DNA of 64,000 nt from Ferribacterium limneticum (lineage in GTDB: Bacteria > Pseudomonadota > Gammaproteobacteria > Burkholderiales > Rhodocyclaceae). The position numbers were made by a program, and so were the translations under genes. Positions 17,559-25,650 of this stretch are shown one piece after another. Under the pieces are notes generated by a model, which had not been told where the DNA came from, did no database searches, and saw only the letters and a list, made by a program, of their open reading frames with translations. Every line of letters starts with the position of its first letter. The first letter of the stretch is position 1. Where the stretch lies: contig NZ_CP075191.1 of assembly GCF_020510625.1 (NCBI RefSeq), forward strand, positions 3,821,501 through 3,885,500, in the 5' to 3' direction.

Positions 17559-18142
17559 AAAAGCTCGTCCTCGCCTCGAACAACGCCAAGAAGATCAAGG
17601 AGCTGAATGCCCTTCTGGCACCGCTCGGCTTTGAAGTCATTCCGCAGGGCCTGCTCGGCATTCCCGAGGCTGAAGAGCCGCACTGCACCTTTGTCGAGAA
17701 CGCCCTGGCCAAGGCTCGCCATGCCGCCGGGCATAGCGGCCTGCCGGCGCTGGCCGACGATTCCGGCCTCTGCGTCGAGGCGCTGCACGGCGCCCCCGGC
17801 GTGCTCTCCGCCCGCTATGCCGGCGATCCGAAATCGGATGCCCGCAACAACGAAAAGCTGCTGTCCCACCTCGCCGGACAGGCCAACCGCAAGGCGCATT
17901 TCTACTGCGTGCTGGTGCTGGTTCGCTCGGCCCACGATCCGCAGCCGATCATCGCCGAAGGCGAATGGCACGGCGAGATTCTGCCGGAACAGCAAGGCGA
18001 AGGCGGCTTCGGCTACGACCCGCTGTTCTTCGTGCCAGAATTTGGCCAAACCGCGGCCGAAATGGATGCTGAAGCCAAAAACAAGGTTTCCCACCGCGGC
18101 CGGGCCATGCAGAAATTGATCGAGCGTCTGCCGACGCTGTAG
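17555..18142 (+). CDS. rdgB: XTP/dITP pyrophosphatase RdgB
   Basis: The 195-residue HAM1-type enzyme hydrolyses non-canonical purine triphosphates (XTP, dITP, ITP), keeping deaminated purines out of nucleic acids. The substrate motifs LASNNAKKIKEL, FVENALAKARHAA, ALADDSGLCVEAL, SARYAG and GFGYDPLFFVPE are all present. It overlaps rph by 4 bases. A long inverted repeat separates it from hemW. Confidence 0.96.
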   Translation: MKKLVLASNNAKKIKELNALLAPLGFEVIPQGLLGIPEAEEPHCTFVENALAKARHAAGHSGLPALADDSGLCVEALHGAPGVLSARYAGDPKSDARNNEKLLSHLAGQANRKAHFYCVLVLVRSAHDPQPIIAEGEWHGEILPEQQGEGGFGYDPLFFVPEFGQTAAEMDAEAKNKVSHRGRAMQKLIERLPTL

Positions 18143-18154
18143 GTCGATATCTCC

Positions 18155-18220
18155 TGTCACTCCCGCGCAGCCGTGAGTCCAGGAATGCCACTCTGGATTC
18201 CCGCCTGCGCGGGGATGACG
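18155..18220. repeat. Long imperfect inverted repeat (dispersed-repeat-like)
   Basis: Two 28-base arms (18155-18182 and 18193-18220) flank a 10-base loop; 22 of 28 positions are Watson-Crick pairs and three of the rest are G-T. The core resembles the widely dispersed proteobacterial element whose one strand reads TCATTCCCGC and the other GCGGGAATCCAG. Translated, it gives the familiar spurious peptide WIPACAGMT. It fills nearly all of the rdgB-hemW gap. Confidence 0.75.
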
Positions 18221-18244
18221 ACCACCCCGAATCCCTTACTCCCC

Positions 18245-19444
18245 ATGGCACGCACCATCCCCATCTTCACCGCCGGCAAGGCACCGTCCGCCACCAACGC
18301 CCTCGAATTCCGCGTCTCGCCGCCGCTCGCCCTTTACGTGCATGTGCCGTGGTGCGTGCAGAAGTGCCCATATTGCGATTTCAACTCGCACGAGGCCAAC
18401 GGCACGATTCCCGAGCGCGAATACGTCGATGCCCTGATCGCCGACCTGCAGTCCGCCCTGCCGCTGATCTGGGGCCGGCCGGTGGTCAGCGTGTTTTTCG
18501 GTGGCGGCACGCCCAGCCTGCTCTCGCCGGCGGCCATCGACGAGTTGATCGCCGCCTTTCGGGCGCTGGCCATGCTGGCGCCGGACGCCGAGATCACGCT
18601 CGAAGCCAACCCGGGCACGGTCGAGGCCGAGAAGTTCGCCGGTTTCCGCGCCGCTGGCGTCAATCGCCTGTCGCTCGGTATCCAGAGCTTCAACGATGAA
18701 CACCTGAAAGCGCTCGGCCGCATCCACGGTGCGGCCGAAGCCAAGCGGGCGGCGCAACTGGCCGGGGAGCATTTTGACTCGTTCAATCTGGACCTGATGT
18801 ACGGCCTGCCTGCCCAGACGCATGAGCAAGCGCTCGCTGACGTCGAAACGGCGCTGAGTTTTTCGCCCTCGCATCTGTCCTGCTACCAGCTGACGCTGGA
18901 ACCGAACACCCGCTTCGCCGCCTTCCCGCCGGAACTGCCGGAAGGCGACACCTGTGCCGACATGCAGGAGAGCATCGAGGCCCGGTTGGCCGCTGCCGGT
19001 TTCACCAATTACGAAACCTCGGCCTTCGCCCGTAGCGGCAAGCAGTGCAAGCACAACCTGAATTACTGGTATTTCGGCGACTATCTCGGCATCGGCGCCG
19101 GGGCCCATTCGAAATTAACACTGCACGACCGCGTGCTGCGCCAGATGCGCTGGAAGCACCCGAAGGCTTACCTCGACAACATCCGCAGCGGCAATCCGGT
19201 GCAGGAAGAAAACCAGGTCGAAGCGGCCAGCCTGCCTTTCGAATTCATGATGAATGCGCTGCGTCTGGCCGATGGCTTCCACCCGTCGCAGTTCGAGGCG
19301 CGCACCGCCCAGTCGCTGAACAGCGTGTTACCGCAACTGAAGGCTGCCGAAGCCGAGGGGCTGTTGATCGTCGGCCCGGAAAAAATTGCGCCGACCGCGA
19401 AGGGTCGGCGCTTTCTGAACGTTCTGCTCGAACGCTTTCTCTAG
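18245..19444 (+). CDS. hemW: Radical SAM haem chaperone HemW
   Basis: The chosen ATG gives 399 residues. A longer in-frame start at 18173 is rejected because it would translate the intergenic repeat. The radical SAM cluster motif CVQKCPYCDFN is near residue 40, followed by FFGGGTPSLL and LGIQSFNDEHL. HemW is related to coproporphyrinogen III dehydrogenase HemN but acts as a haem-binding chaperone for respiratory proteins in studied species, so the older name HemN is less likely. Gene order rph-rdgB-hemW is common in betaproteobacteria. Confidence 0.92.
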   Translation: MARTIPIFTAGKAPSATNALEFRVSPPLALYVHVPWCVQKCPYCDFNSHEANGTIPEREYVDALIADLQSALPLIWGRPVVSVFFGGGTPSLLSPAAIDELIAAFRALAMLAPDAEITLEANPGTVEAEKFAGFRAAGVNRLSLGIQSFNDEHLKALGRIHGAAEAKRAAQLAGEHFDSFNLDLMYGLPAQTHEQALADVETALSFSPSHLSCYQLTLEPNTRFAAFPPELPEGDTCADMQESIEARLAAAGFTNYETSAFARSGKQCKHNLNYWYFGDYLGIGAGAHSKLTLHDRVLRQMRWKHPKAYLDNIRSGNPVQEENQVEAASLPFEFMMNALRLADGFHPSQFEARTAQSLNSVLPQLKAAEAEGLLIVGPEKIAPTAKGRRFLNVLLERFL

Positions 19445-19474
19445 CCTTCAGGGCGTAATGCCGCCATCTCGTCT

Positions 19475-20140
19475 TTAGCGCGGCGCCTCGGCGACGAATA
19501 TTTCGACCCGCCGGTTCTTGGCCCGCCCGGCCACGGTCGAGTTATCGGCAATCGGTTCATGCGAGCCGCGGCCATCAATACTGATCCGGTTGCTCGCCAC
19601 CCCACGCGACCCCAGGTAATCGCGAGTCGCCGCAGCACGGTTGACCGATAGCGGATTGTTGACCGCATCGCTCCCGACATTGTCGGTATGCCCGACGATG
19701 CGGACATTGGTCACCGGATTCTGGTTCAGCGTCGTGGCAAAACGATCAAGCACCGCATGTAGTGCCGGTGTGATATCGTAACGACCGGAATCGAAGGAGA
19801 GATCGCTGGGGATGTCCAGCTTGAGCTGATTGTCGGCCGTCTGGGTCACGCCGATACCTGTGCCCTGGGTCGCCTGTTCCATTGCCGCTTTCTGTTCCTG
19901 CATGTGCCGCGACCACAGGTAGCCACCACCGGCGCCAAGCGCGGCGCCAACCGCCGCCCCGGTTGCTGCGCTCTTGCCCTTGTTGCCACCGGCCGTCACG
20001 GTACCGAGAAGCGCACCGGCCACCGCACCGACTGCAGCACCCGTTGCTGTGGTGCGCTGTGTCTCGTCCATGTTGGCGCAACCTGACAGAGTGCCACCAA
20101 AAATGGCACACGCGACCAACTTCACCAAGATGTTTTTCAT
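19475..20140 (-). CDS. OmpA-family outer-membrane lipoprotein with glycine zipper
   Basis: The 221-residue precursor has a lipoprotein signal with lipobox LSGC (Cys near 21). A glycine/alanine-rich zipper follows (ATGAAVGAVAGALLGT and AATGAAVGAALGAGGG, about 33-77). The C-terminal OmpA domain (about 105-217) carries the peptidoglycan-binding segments VRIVGHTDNVGSD and NRRVEIFV. It resembles YiaD-type proteins that tether the outer membrane to peptidoglycan. It converges with hemW. Confidence 0.9.
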   Translation of the reverse strand: MKNILVKLVACAIFGGTLSGCANMDETQRTTATGAAVGAVAGALLGTVTAGGNKGKSAATGAAVGAALGAGGGYLWSRHMQEQKAAMEQATQGTGIGVTQTADNQLKLDIPSDLSFDSGRYDITPALHAVLDRFATTLNQNPVTNVRIVGHTDNVGSDAVNNPLSVNRAAATRDYLGSRGVASNRISIDGRGSHEPIADNSTVAGRAKNRRVEIFVAEAPR

Positions 20141-20235
20141 GTACGACGCTCCTCAAAATACAGCAATTGAGTACTCAGCCTAGGCCAGCCCGAGCGGTAG
20201 CGCAAACTGACCCAGCCGATAACGGGAGCGCAGGC

Positions 20236-20646
20236 TCAGCCGAAGAGGCCGCCTTTTTTCAGCATATCCAGCCCCTGCGCGAGCAGGTCGCCGCCTTCGG
20301 GCAGCTGGCCGTTCGGCGTCAGCTTGTCGACCACCTGCGGCAGCAGATCGGCCAGGCTGCCGGAGGCCTGCTCGGTGGAAACCCCCAACTGTGAGGCGAT
20401 ATTCTGCAACTGACCGCCACCCAGAATCTCCTGAATCTGCTCGGCCGAAATCGGCAGATTCTGGCCCGTAGAAACCCATGAATTGACGATATTGCCCAAG
20501 CCACCCTGCTGGAAGGACTGGACCAGCCCGCCCAGACCGCCAGTCTGCGGGTTGTTGATCAATTGCATGACGATGTTCAACAAGGGATTGTCGCCACCGG
20601 ACTGACCGCCAGCCAGAGCGCCGACGACGGAATCAAGAAGACCCAT
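20236..20646 (-). CDS. YidB-like DUF937 protein
   Basis: This 136-residue protein matches the YidB/DUF937 pattern: MGLLDSVVGALAGG start, a glycine/glutamine-rich middle (GGLGGLVQSFQQGGLGNIVNSW) and an ISAEQIQEILG segment before a helical C terminus (LADLLPQVVDKLTP). No signal peptide or catalytic motif is seen. The biochemical role of the family is unknown. It stands alone between the OmpA-like gene and the ABC-F gene. GGAGG lies just before the start. Confidence 0.85.
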   Translation of the reverse strand: MGLLDSVVGALAGGQSGGDNPLLNIVMQLINNPQTGGLGGLVQSFQQGGLGNIVNSWVSTGQNLPISAEQIQEILGGGQLQNIASQLGVSTEQASGSLADLLPQVVDKLTPNGQLPEGGDLLAQGLDMLKKGGLFG

Positions 20647-20732
20647 GATTGTTCCTCCAAAGGGGATTAAGAATGGGTCATCCTACGCCTTCGGCATGAC
20701 GGCGATTGTGAATATTTGCGAACAGTCGAGCC

Positions 20733-22412
20733 CTACGCTGCCAGTTTCTTCTGCGCCGCCGACGCCTCTTCGCGCACGCGCTTGGCTTCGTCGAGCAGGT
20801 AGCGCTGGTAATCCTCCAGGTCGCCGTCGAACGGTGCGACGCCGCCCTTGGAGACCAGCCAGAACTCGTCGCAGACCGAGCGCAGCAGGGCGCGGTCATG
20901 GCTGACCAGCATGACGGTGCCTTCGAACTCATTAAGCGCGACGGCCAGTGCTTCGCGGGTGTTAAGGTCGAGGTGGTTAGTCGGCTCGTCGAGCAGCAGC
21001 AGGTTGGGGCGTTGCCAGACGATCATGCACAGCACGAGGCGCGCCTTCTCGCCGCCGCTCATGGTGCCGACGGCCTGCTTGACCATTTCGCCGCCGAAAT
21101 TGAAGGTGCCGAGGAAATTGCGCAGTTCCTGTTCGCGACCCGGCACATTGCTGCGACCGCTGGCAATCGCTTCCTTGGCCAGACGAACCATGTGTTCGAG
21201 CGGCGTGTCCTGCGGGCGCAGCACATCGAGTTCCTGCTGGGCGAAGTAGCCGATGTTGAGGCCCTTGCCTTCGGTCACGTCGCCACTGATGGCCTGGAGG
21301 TCGCGGGCGATGGTCTTGACCAGCGTGGACTTACCCTGGCCGTTCGCACCGAGGATGCCGATGCGCTGGCCGGCCATCACCGAGCGGTTGATGCCGCGCA
21401 CGATAACGGTCGGCGGCGTGCCGGCCGGTGCTTCCTCAGCCGGCGGGTAGCCAATGGTGACGTCCATCATCGACAGCATCGGGTTGGGCAGGTTCTGCGG
21501 CTCCTGGAATTCGAAGCTGAATTCGGCATCGGCCAGCACCGGCGCGATCTTTTCCATGCGGTCCAGCGCCTTGACCCGGCTTTGCGCCTGCTTAGCCTTG
21601 CTGGCCTTGGCCTTGAAGCGATTGATGAAGGACTGCAGGTGGGCGATCTTCTCGGCCTGCTTGGCCATCGTTGCCTGTTGCAGCAGCATCTGCTCGGCGC
21701 GCATGTCCTCGAACTTGCTGTAGTTGCCGCCGTAACGAACCAGCTTGGCGTTGTCGATATGCAGCGTGACGCCGGTGATGGCGTCGAGGAATTCGCGGTC
21801 GTGGCTGATCATGACCAGCGTGCCCTGATAGCGCTTCAGCCACGCCTCCAACCAGACGAGAGCGTCCAAGTCGAGGTGATTGGTCGGTTCGTCGAGCAGC
21901 AGGATGTCGGACGGGCACATCAGGGCGCGGGCCAGTTGCAGGCGCATGCGCCAGCCGCCCGAGAAGCTGTTGACCGGGTTGTGCAGTTCGGCAACCTTGA
22001 AGCCGAGGCCGAGGATCAGCGACTGGGCGCGGGCTTCGGCGTCGTGCTCGCCGGCGTCGTTGAGCGCCATGTAGGCTTCGGCCATGCGCATGCCGTCGTC
22101 GCTCATTTCGGCGTCGTGCACCTCGTTGCGGGCTGCAAGCAGTTTGGTGTCGCCATCGATGACGAAGTCGGTGGCCGATTGCTCGGTTTCCGGCATGTCC
22201 TGCGCCACCTGGCCCATCTGCCATTGCTTGGGAATCGAATAGTCGCCGCCATCCTCATGCAGCGTGCCGTTGAGCAGCGCGAACAGCGTCGATTTGCCGG
22301 CCCCGTTGCGGCCGACCAGGCCGACCTTCTCACCCGGGTTGATGGTGACGGAGGCCTTGTCGAGCAGCACTTTCGAGCTGCGGCGCAGGGTGACGTTCTT
22401 GAGGATGATCAT
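20733..22412 (-). CDS. ABC-F ATPase of the YheS type
   Basis: The 559-residue soluble protein has two ABC domains, each with Walker A (GRNGAGKST; GANGQGKST), signature (FSGGWRMRLQLARAL; MSGGEKARLVLCM) and Walker B (LLLDEPTNHLDLD; LLLDEPTNHLDLN). The linker at about 240-300 is the charged P-site tRNA interaction motif (FRAKASKAKQAQSR). There is no transmembrane domain, so it acts on ribosomes, not in transport. It follows E. coli YheS closely but lacks most of that protein's C-terminal coiled-coil extension. The natural stop shows no sign of a frameshift. Confidence 0.92.
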   Translation of the reverse strand: MIILKNVTLRRSSKVLLDKASVTINPGEKVGLVGRNGAGKSTLFALLNGTLHEDGGDYSIPKQWQMGQVAQDMPETEQSATDFVIDGDTKLLAARNEVHDAEMSDDGMRMAEAYMALNDAGEHDAEARAQSLILGLGFKVAELHNPVNSFSGGWRMRLQLARALMCPSDILLLDEPTNHLDLDALVWLEAWLKRYQGTLVMISHDREFLDAITGVTLHIDNAKLVRYGGNYSKFEDMRAEQMLLQQATMAKQAEKIAHLQSFINRFKAKASKAKQAQSRVKALDRMEKIAPVLADAEFSFEFQEPQNLPNPMLSMMDVTIGYPPAEEAPAGTPPTVIVRGINRSVMAGQRIGILGANGQGKSTLVKTIARDLQAISGDVTEGKGLNIGYFAQQELDVLRPQDTPLEHMVRLAKEAIASGRSNVPGREQELRNFLGTFNFGGEMVKQAVGTMSGGEKARLVLCMIVWQRPNLLLLDEPTNHLDLNTREALAVALNEFEGTVMLVSHDRALLRSVCDEFWLVSKGGVAPFDGDLEDYQRYLLDEAKRVREEASAAQKKLAA

Positions 22413-22453
22413 GGGGTATTCGTTTTCTTCAGAGGGTGGGCGCGCACGCCCGG

Positions 22454-22843
22454 TCAGGCAATGATGTCGCCATCGACATAGAACCAGCGGCCGTCTTCGC
22501 GGACGAAGCGGCTTATTTCGTGGAGGCGGTGGCCGCGTCCGTCGATACGGTAGCGGGCGACGAATTCGACGGTGGCGTTATTTTCATCCTGCTGCTGGTG
22601 GCGTTTGACCTCCAGGCCAAGCCACTTGGTCCCATCGTCTTCAGCCAGATCGAGATTGACCGGCCGGGTCGATGGATGCCAGCTGGCCTGCAGGTAATCG
22701 TCCAGCTTCAACACATAGGCACTGTAGCGCGAGCGCATCAGGGCTTCGGCCGTCCGGGCGATTTCAGCCCCGGCGTGCAGTCGACCGCAGCAATCGGCGT
22801 AACGCCTGCCGCTGCCACAGGGGCAGGCGTCGTCCGTTTTCAC
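22454..22843 (-). CDS. ychJ: YchJ-family protein with SEC-C zinc motif
   Basis: The 129-residue protein starts with a SEC-C-type zinc motif (CPCGSGRRYADCCG) and continues with the YchJ NTF2-like domain (LMRSRYSAYV, YLQASWHPSTRP, RWFYVDGD). E. coli YchJ has a second C-terminal SEC-C; here only the N-terminal one is present. The function is not established. It overlaps rdgC by 4 bases. Confidence 0.88.
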   Translation of the reverse strand: MKTDDACPCGSGRRYADCCGRLHAGAEIARTAEALMRSRYSAYVLKLDDYLQASWHPSTRPVNLDLAEDDGTKWLGLEVKRHQQQDENNATVEFVARYRIDGRGHRLHEISRFVREDGRWFYVDGDIIA

Positions 22844-23754
22844 TTGGCTTCGACGACTTCGCCGCCAAGGGCGTCGATCAGTTGCGGCAGGAAGCGCGAC
22901 AGTTCGCCAGTCATCAGCGCGAAATCGGCATCGAACTGCTCATCGGCGTGTTCGGCGCTTTTCTCGGCTTCTTCCTTGAGGATATCGAGGAAGGCGAGGC
23001 GCTTCACTTCCAGCTTTTCGCCGAGCACGAAGGAAATACGGTCGTCCCAAGTCAGGGCCAGCTTGGTCGGCATCTTGCCGGCGGCCAGGTGGGCCTTGAT
23101 CTCGCCGCTGATTTCGTCGCCCAGCGGATGACGGACATAACGCACGGCGGCTTTCTCTTCACCGGCCGCCTTCAGTTCGCAATCGCGGTCGATGGTGAAA
23201 CCGGCCGGCGCCTCACCACCGGCCAGCCAGTCGGCCATTGCCGCTTGCGGCGAAACCTGGGTGTGCAACATAGTCAGCGGGAAGTCGTCGAGGCAATGAC
23301 GCAGATGTTCGATGACCTCTTCGGCTTTGGCCGGGCTGCCGGCATCGACGCAGAACCAGCCATTTTGCGGATCGAGCCAGACGTAAGTGGTGCGGCGACG
23401 GGTGAAGGCGCGCGGCATCAACTCTTCGGTGACGCGCTCGCGCAATTCCTTCAACTGCTTGCGACCGGGGGCATAGCCCTGCTGGGCTTCCATCAGTTCG
23501 GCCCGTTCCTTGACTTCATCATTGACCACTGAGGAAGGCAACAGGCGCTGTTCGACGCTCAGGGCGATCATCCATTGCTGGCCGAGCGAGTAGACCAGCG
23601 CGCCATCGCGGCGCGGCGATACCCAGCCACGGCTCATCGGCTGGTTGCTCGGGCACTTCACGAACGGCCCGCGGGAGAGTTGTTCGTCAAATTTGGCGAG
23701 GTCGATATTCCACGGCGTCGGCAAACGGTAAAGCTGGAGATTCTTGAACCACAT
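22840..23754 (-). CDS. rdgC: Recombination-associated protein RdgC
   Basis: The start at MWFKNLQLYRL gives 304 residues, matching E. coli RdgC (303). Conserved blocks include GWVSPR, LPSSVVNDEV, YVWLDPQNGWFCVDAG and a C-terminal LWDD-like LTWDDRISFVL. RdgC forms a dimeric ring around double-stranded DNA and restrains RecA. A longer in-frame start 20 codons upstream lacks support and is rejected. It is coupled to ychJ by a 4-base overlap. Confidence 0.95.
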   Translation of the reverse strand: MWFKNLQLYRLPTPWNIDLAKFDEQLSRGPFVKCPSNQPMSRGWVSPRRDGALVYSLGQQWMIALSVEQRLLPSSVVNDEVKERAELMEAQQGYAPGRKQLKELRERVTEELMPRAFTRRRTTYVWLDPQNGWFCVDAGSPAKAEEVIEHLRHCLDDFPLTMLHTQVSPQAAMADWLAGGEAPAGFTIDRDCELKAAGEEKAAVRYVRHPLGDEISGEIKAHLAAGKMPTKLALTWDDRISFVLGEKLEVKRLAFLDILKEEAEKSAEHADEQFDADFALMTGELSRFLPQLIDALGGEVVEAK

Positions 23755-23779
23755 GTGTTGTATTCCTTGCAGGCGCTGT

Positions 23780-24583
23780 TCAGCGCTTCTTGAAAATGAC
23801 GTCCCAGACGCCATGACCGAGGCGCAGGCCGCGGTTTTCGAATTTGGTCAGCGGGCGGTAGTCGGGGCGCGGGGCGAAACCGGCCAGACCATTGCTGCTG
23901 TCGGCTTCCAGCGCAGCAGCCAAGGCCGCCGGTGCCGGAGCGGCGACGCTGTTTTGCAGACTGGCTTCGCGCCCGAGCACATCCAGCATCTGCAGCGCGT
24001 AGTTTTCCCAATCGGTTGCACAGTGGAAATAGCCACCGGGCTTCAGGCGCGAGGCGAGCAGTTCGACGAAAGCCGGCTGGATCAGCCGGCGCTTCTTGTG
24101 GCGCGTCTTGTGCCACGGATCGGGGAAGAAGACGTGGATGCCATCGAGCGAAGCTTCCGGCAGCATGTCGCGCACCACCTCGACGGCATCGTGATTGCCG
24201 ATGCGCAGGTTGGAGAGATTCTTCTCGGCGATCAACTTGCACAGGGCACCGACACCCGGCACGTGCACTTCCAGCCCGAAGTAGTCGTTCTGCGGATTGG
24301 CTTCGGCGATCCTAGCGGTTGTCTCGCCCATACCGCAGCCGATTTCGAGAATCTTCGGGTTATCGCGGCCAAACACGGCGTTCAGGTCGATATTCGCCGA
24401 CTGATAGGCGATGCCGATTTTCGGCATCATGTCGTCGAAATAGCGATGCTGGGCCTCCGACATGCGGCCGGCCCGGCGCACGAAGCTCTTGATATGGCCG
24501 TGCGTATCGTGACCCTCGCGACCTTCGTTGTAGACGCCGTCGTCGTGCGCGGCGCCGGACTCGATCAGCGGTGCGCCGCTCAT
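23780..24583 (-). CDS. trmB: tRNA (guanine-N7-)-methyltransferase TrmB
   Basis: TrmB makes m7G46 in tRNA variable loops. The start at 24583 gives 267 residues, and the ATGA overlap with the thiG stop supports it. The SAM motif EIGCGMGETT, the EVHVPG motif, and the catalytic and tRNA-binding stretch FFPDPWHKTRHKKRR are intact. The N-terminal 40 residues are longer and more acidic/His-rich than in E. coli. The reading frame stays open far upstream inside thiG, but that is antigenic noise from base composition and not coding. Confidence 0.94.
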   Translation of the reverse strand: MSGAPLIESGAAHDDGVYNEGREGHDTHGHIKSFVRRAGRMSEAQHRYFDDMMPKIGIAYQSANIDLNAVFGRDNPKILEIGCGMGETTARIAEANPQNDYFGLEVHVPGVGALCKLIAEKNLSNLRIGNHDAVEVVRDMLPEASLDGIHVFFPDPWHKTRHKKRRLIQPAFVELLASRLKPGGYFHCATDWENYALQMLDVLGREASLQNSVAAPAPAALAAALEADSSNGLAGFAPRPDYRPLTKFENRGLRLGHGVWDVIFKKR

Positions 24584-25362
24584 GAGCCGATCAACCCGGT
24601 GGTCGGCGAGGACGGGTCGGCCGAGTAATATTTGCGGGCCATGCGGCCGGCCAGATAGGCCTCGCGCCCAGCTTCGATGCCCTTCTTCATGGCCGAAGCC
24701 ATCAGCACCGGGTTTTTCGCATGAGCGATGGCGGTATTCATCAGCACGCCGTCGCAGCCCAGTTCCATGGCGATGGTCGCATCCGACGCGGTACCGACGC
24801 CAGCATCGACGATGATCGGCACCTTGGCGTTGTCGATGATCAGGCGCAGGTTCCACGGATTGACGATGCCCATGCCGGAGCCGATCAGCGAGGCGAGCGG
24901 CATGACCGCGACACAGCCGATTTCTTCCAGCATCTTGCACTGGATGGGGTCGTCGGCACAGTAAACCATGACCTGAAAGCCCTCCTTGACCAGCGTTTCG
25001 GCAGCTTTCAGGGTTTCCGGCATGTTCGGGAACAGGTTGGTCGGGTCGCCAAGCACTTCCAGCTTGCACAGCGGGTGGCCGTCGAGCAGTTCGCGGGCCA
25101 GGCGCAGCGTCCGCACGGCATCGTCGGCGGTATAGCAGCCGGCGGTATTGGGCAGGATGGTGAATCTGGACGGCGGGATGGCATCGAGCAGGTTAGGCTG
25201 GGTGGCATCCTGGCCGATATTGACGCGGCGCACCGCGACAGTAACGATCTCGGCCCCGGAAGCGTCGATGGTCGCACGCGTTTCGGCGAAATCCTTGTAC
25301 TTGCCAGTGCCGACCAGCAAACGGGAGCGGTACGCCGTGCCGGCGATAGTCAGTTGGTGCAT
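24580..25362 (-). CDS. thiG: Thiazole synthase ThiG
   Basis: ThiG builds the thiazole phosphate of thiamine from deoxyxylulose phosphate, dehydroglycine and ThiS thiocarboxylate. The 260-residue TIM barrel has the substrate region RLLVGTGKYKDF, the Schiff-base lysine in CKLEVLGD, and the phosphate-binding GVGTASDATIAMELGCDGVLMNTAIA stretch (first part near residue 180). The usual family start is seen at MHQLTIAGTAYRSRL. No Shine-Dalgarno precedes the ATG; instead a heptanucleotide-periodic tract runs up to it. Confidence 0.96.
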   Translation of the reverse strand: MHQLTIAGTAYRSRLLVGTGKYKDFAETRATIDASGAEIVTVAVRRVNIGQDATQPNLLDAIPPSRFTILPNTAGCYTADDAVRTLRLARELLDGHPLCKLEVLGDPTNLFPNMPETLKAAETLVKEGFQVMVYCADDPIQCKMLEEIGCVAVMPLASLIGSGMGIVNPWNLRLIIDNAKVPIIVDAGVGTASDATIAMELGCDGVLMNTAIAHAKNPVLMASAMKKGIEAGREAYLAGRMARKYYSADPSSPTTGLIGS

Positions 25363-25367
25363 GTGTT

Positions 25368-25437
25368 TAGTCGCTAGTTGCTAGTCGTTAGTCATTAGCT
25401 GTCTGTCGCTAGTAACTGAGCACTAGCGACTAACAAC
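25368..25437. repeat. Degenerate heptanucleotide tandem tract with inverted ends, thiS-thiG gap
   Basis: Ten consecutive 7-base units can be laid out from 25368 (TAGTCGC, TAGTTGC, TAGTCGT, TAGTCAT, TAGCTGT, CTGTCGC, TAGTAAC, TGAGCAC, TAGCGAC, TAACAAC). The last units are the reverse complement type of the first, so TTAGTCGCTAGT (25367-25378) and ACTAGCGACTAA (25422-25433) form a perfect 12-base inverted repeat. The tract fills the gap between the two thiamine genes. Confidence 0.7.
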
Positions 25438-25442
25438 TATCC

Positions 25443-25646
25443 TTAGCCGCCGCCGACGGCGACGACGATTTCAAGTTGATCGCCCGTCGCCAGTAGCGTC
25501 GTGGCGTGCTGGCTCTTGGGGACGATTTCGCCGTTCCGTTCAACGGCAATGCGCTTGCCGGCATAACCAAGCTGATCGATCAGCCCGGCCACGGTCAGCG
25601 CATCGGGGAACTGGCGGGATTCGCCATTGATTTTGAGTTCAAGCAT
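25443..25646 (-). CDS. thiS: Sulfur carrier protein ThiS
   Basis: The 67-residue ubiquitin-like protein ends in the required Gly-Gly (VAVGGG), which is adenylated and thiocarboxylated before giving sulfur to ThiG. The MLELKINGESRQFP start and the core LTVAGLIDQL and ERNGEIVPKSQHATTLL are typical. It starts 4 bases after the short-chain dehydrogenase stop and precedes thiG by 80 bases, so the three are likely cotranscribed. No TPP riboswitch fits in the 4-base gap. Confidence 0.95.
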   Translation of the reverse strand: MLELKINGESRQFPDALTVAGLIDQLGYAGKRIAVERNGEIVPKSQHATTLLATGDQLEIVVAVGGG

Positions 25647-25650
25647 CGGG

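Noticed and set aside
18173..18244. 24-codon N-terminal extension of HemW
   Set aside because: It translates one arm of the intergenic inverted repeat (WIPACAGMT), a known annotation artefact; the ATG at 18245 fits the family.
20898..22481. 527-codon open frame antisense to the ABC-F gene
   Set aside because: It lies wholly across a strongly conserved ATPase gene and has low-complexity content typical of an antisense shadow.
24584..25069. N-terminal extension of TrmB through thiG
   Set aside because: The frame is only open by chance inside thiG; TrmB homologues start near MSEAQHRYF or shortly before, and the ATGA overlap marks the start.
25368..25437. CRISPR-like array between thiS and thiG
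   Set aside because: Units are 7 bases with no spacers and no cas genes are nearby; it is a degenerate tandem tract.
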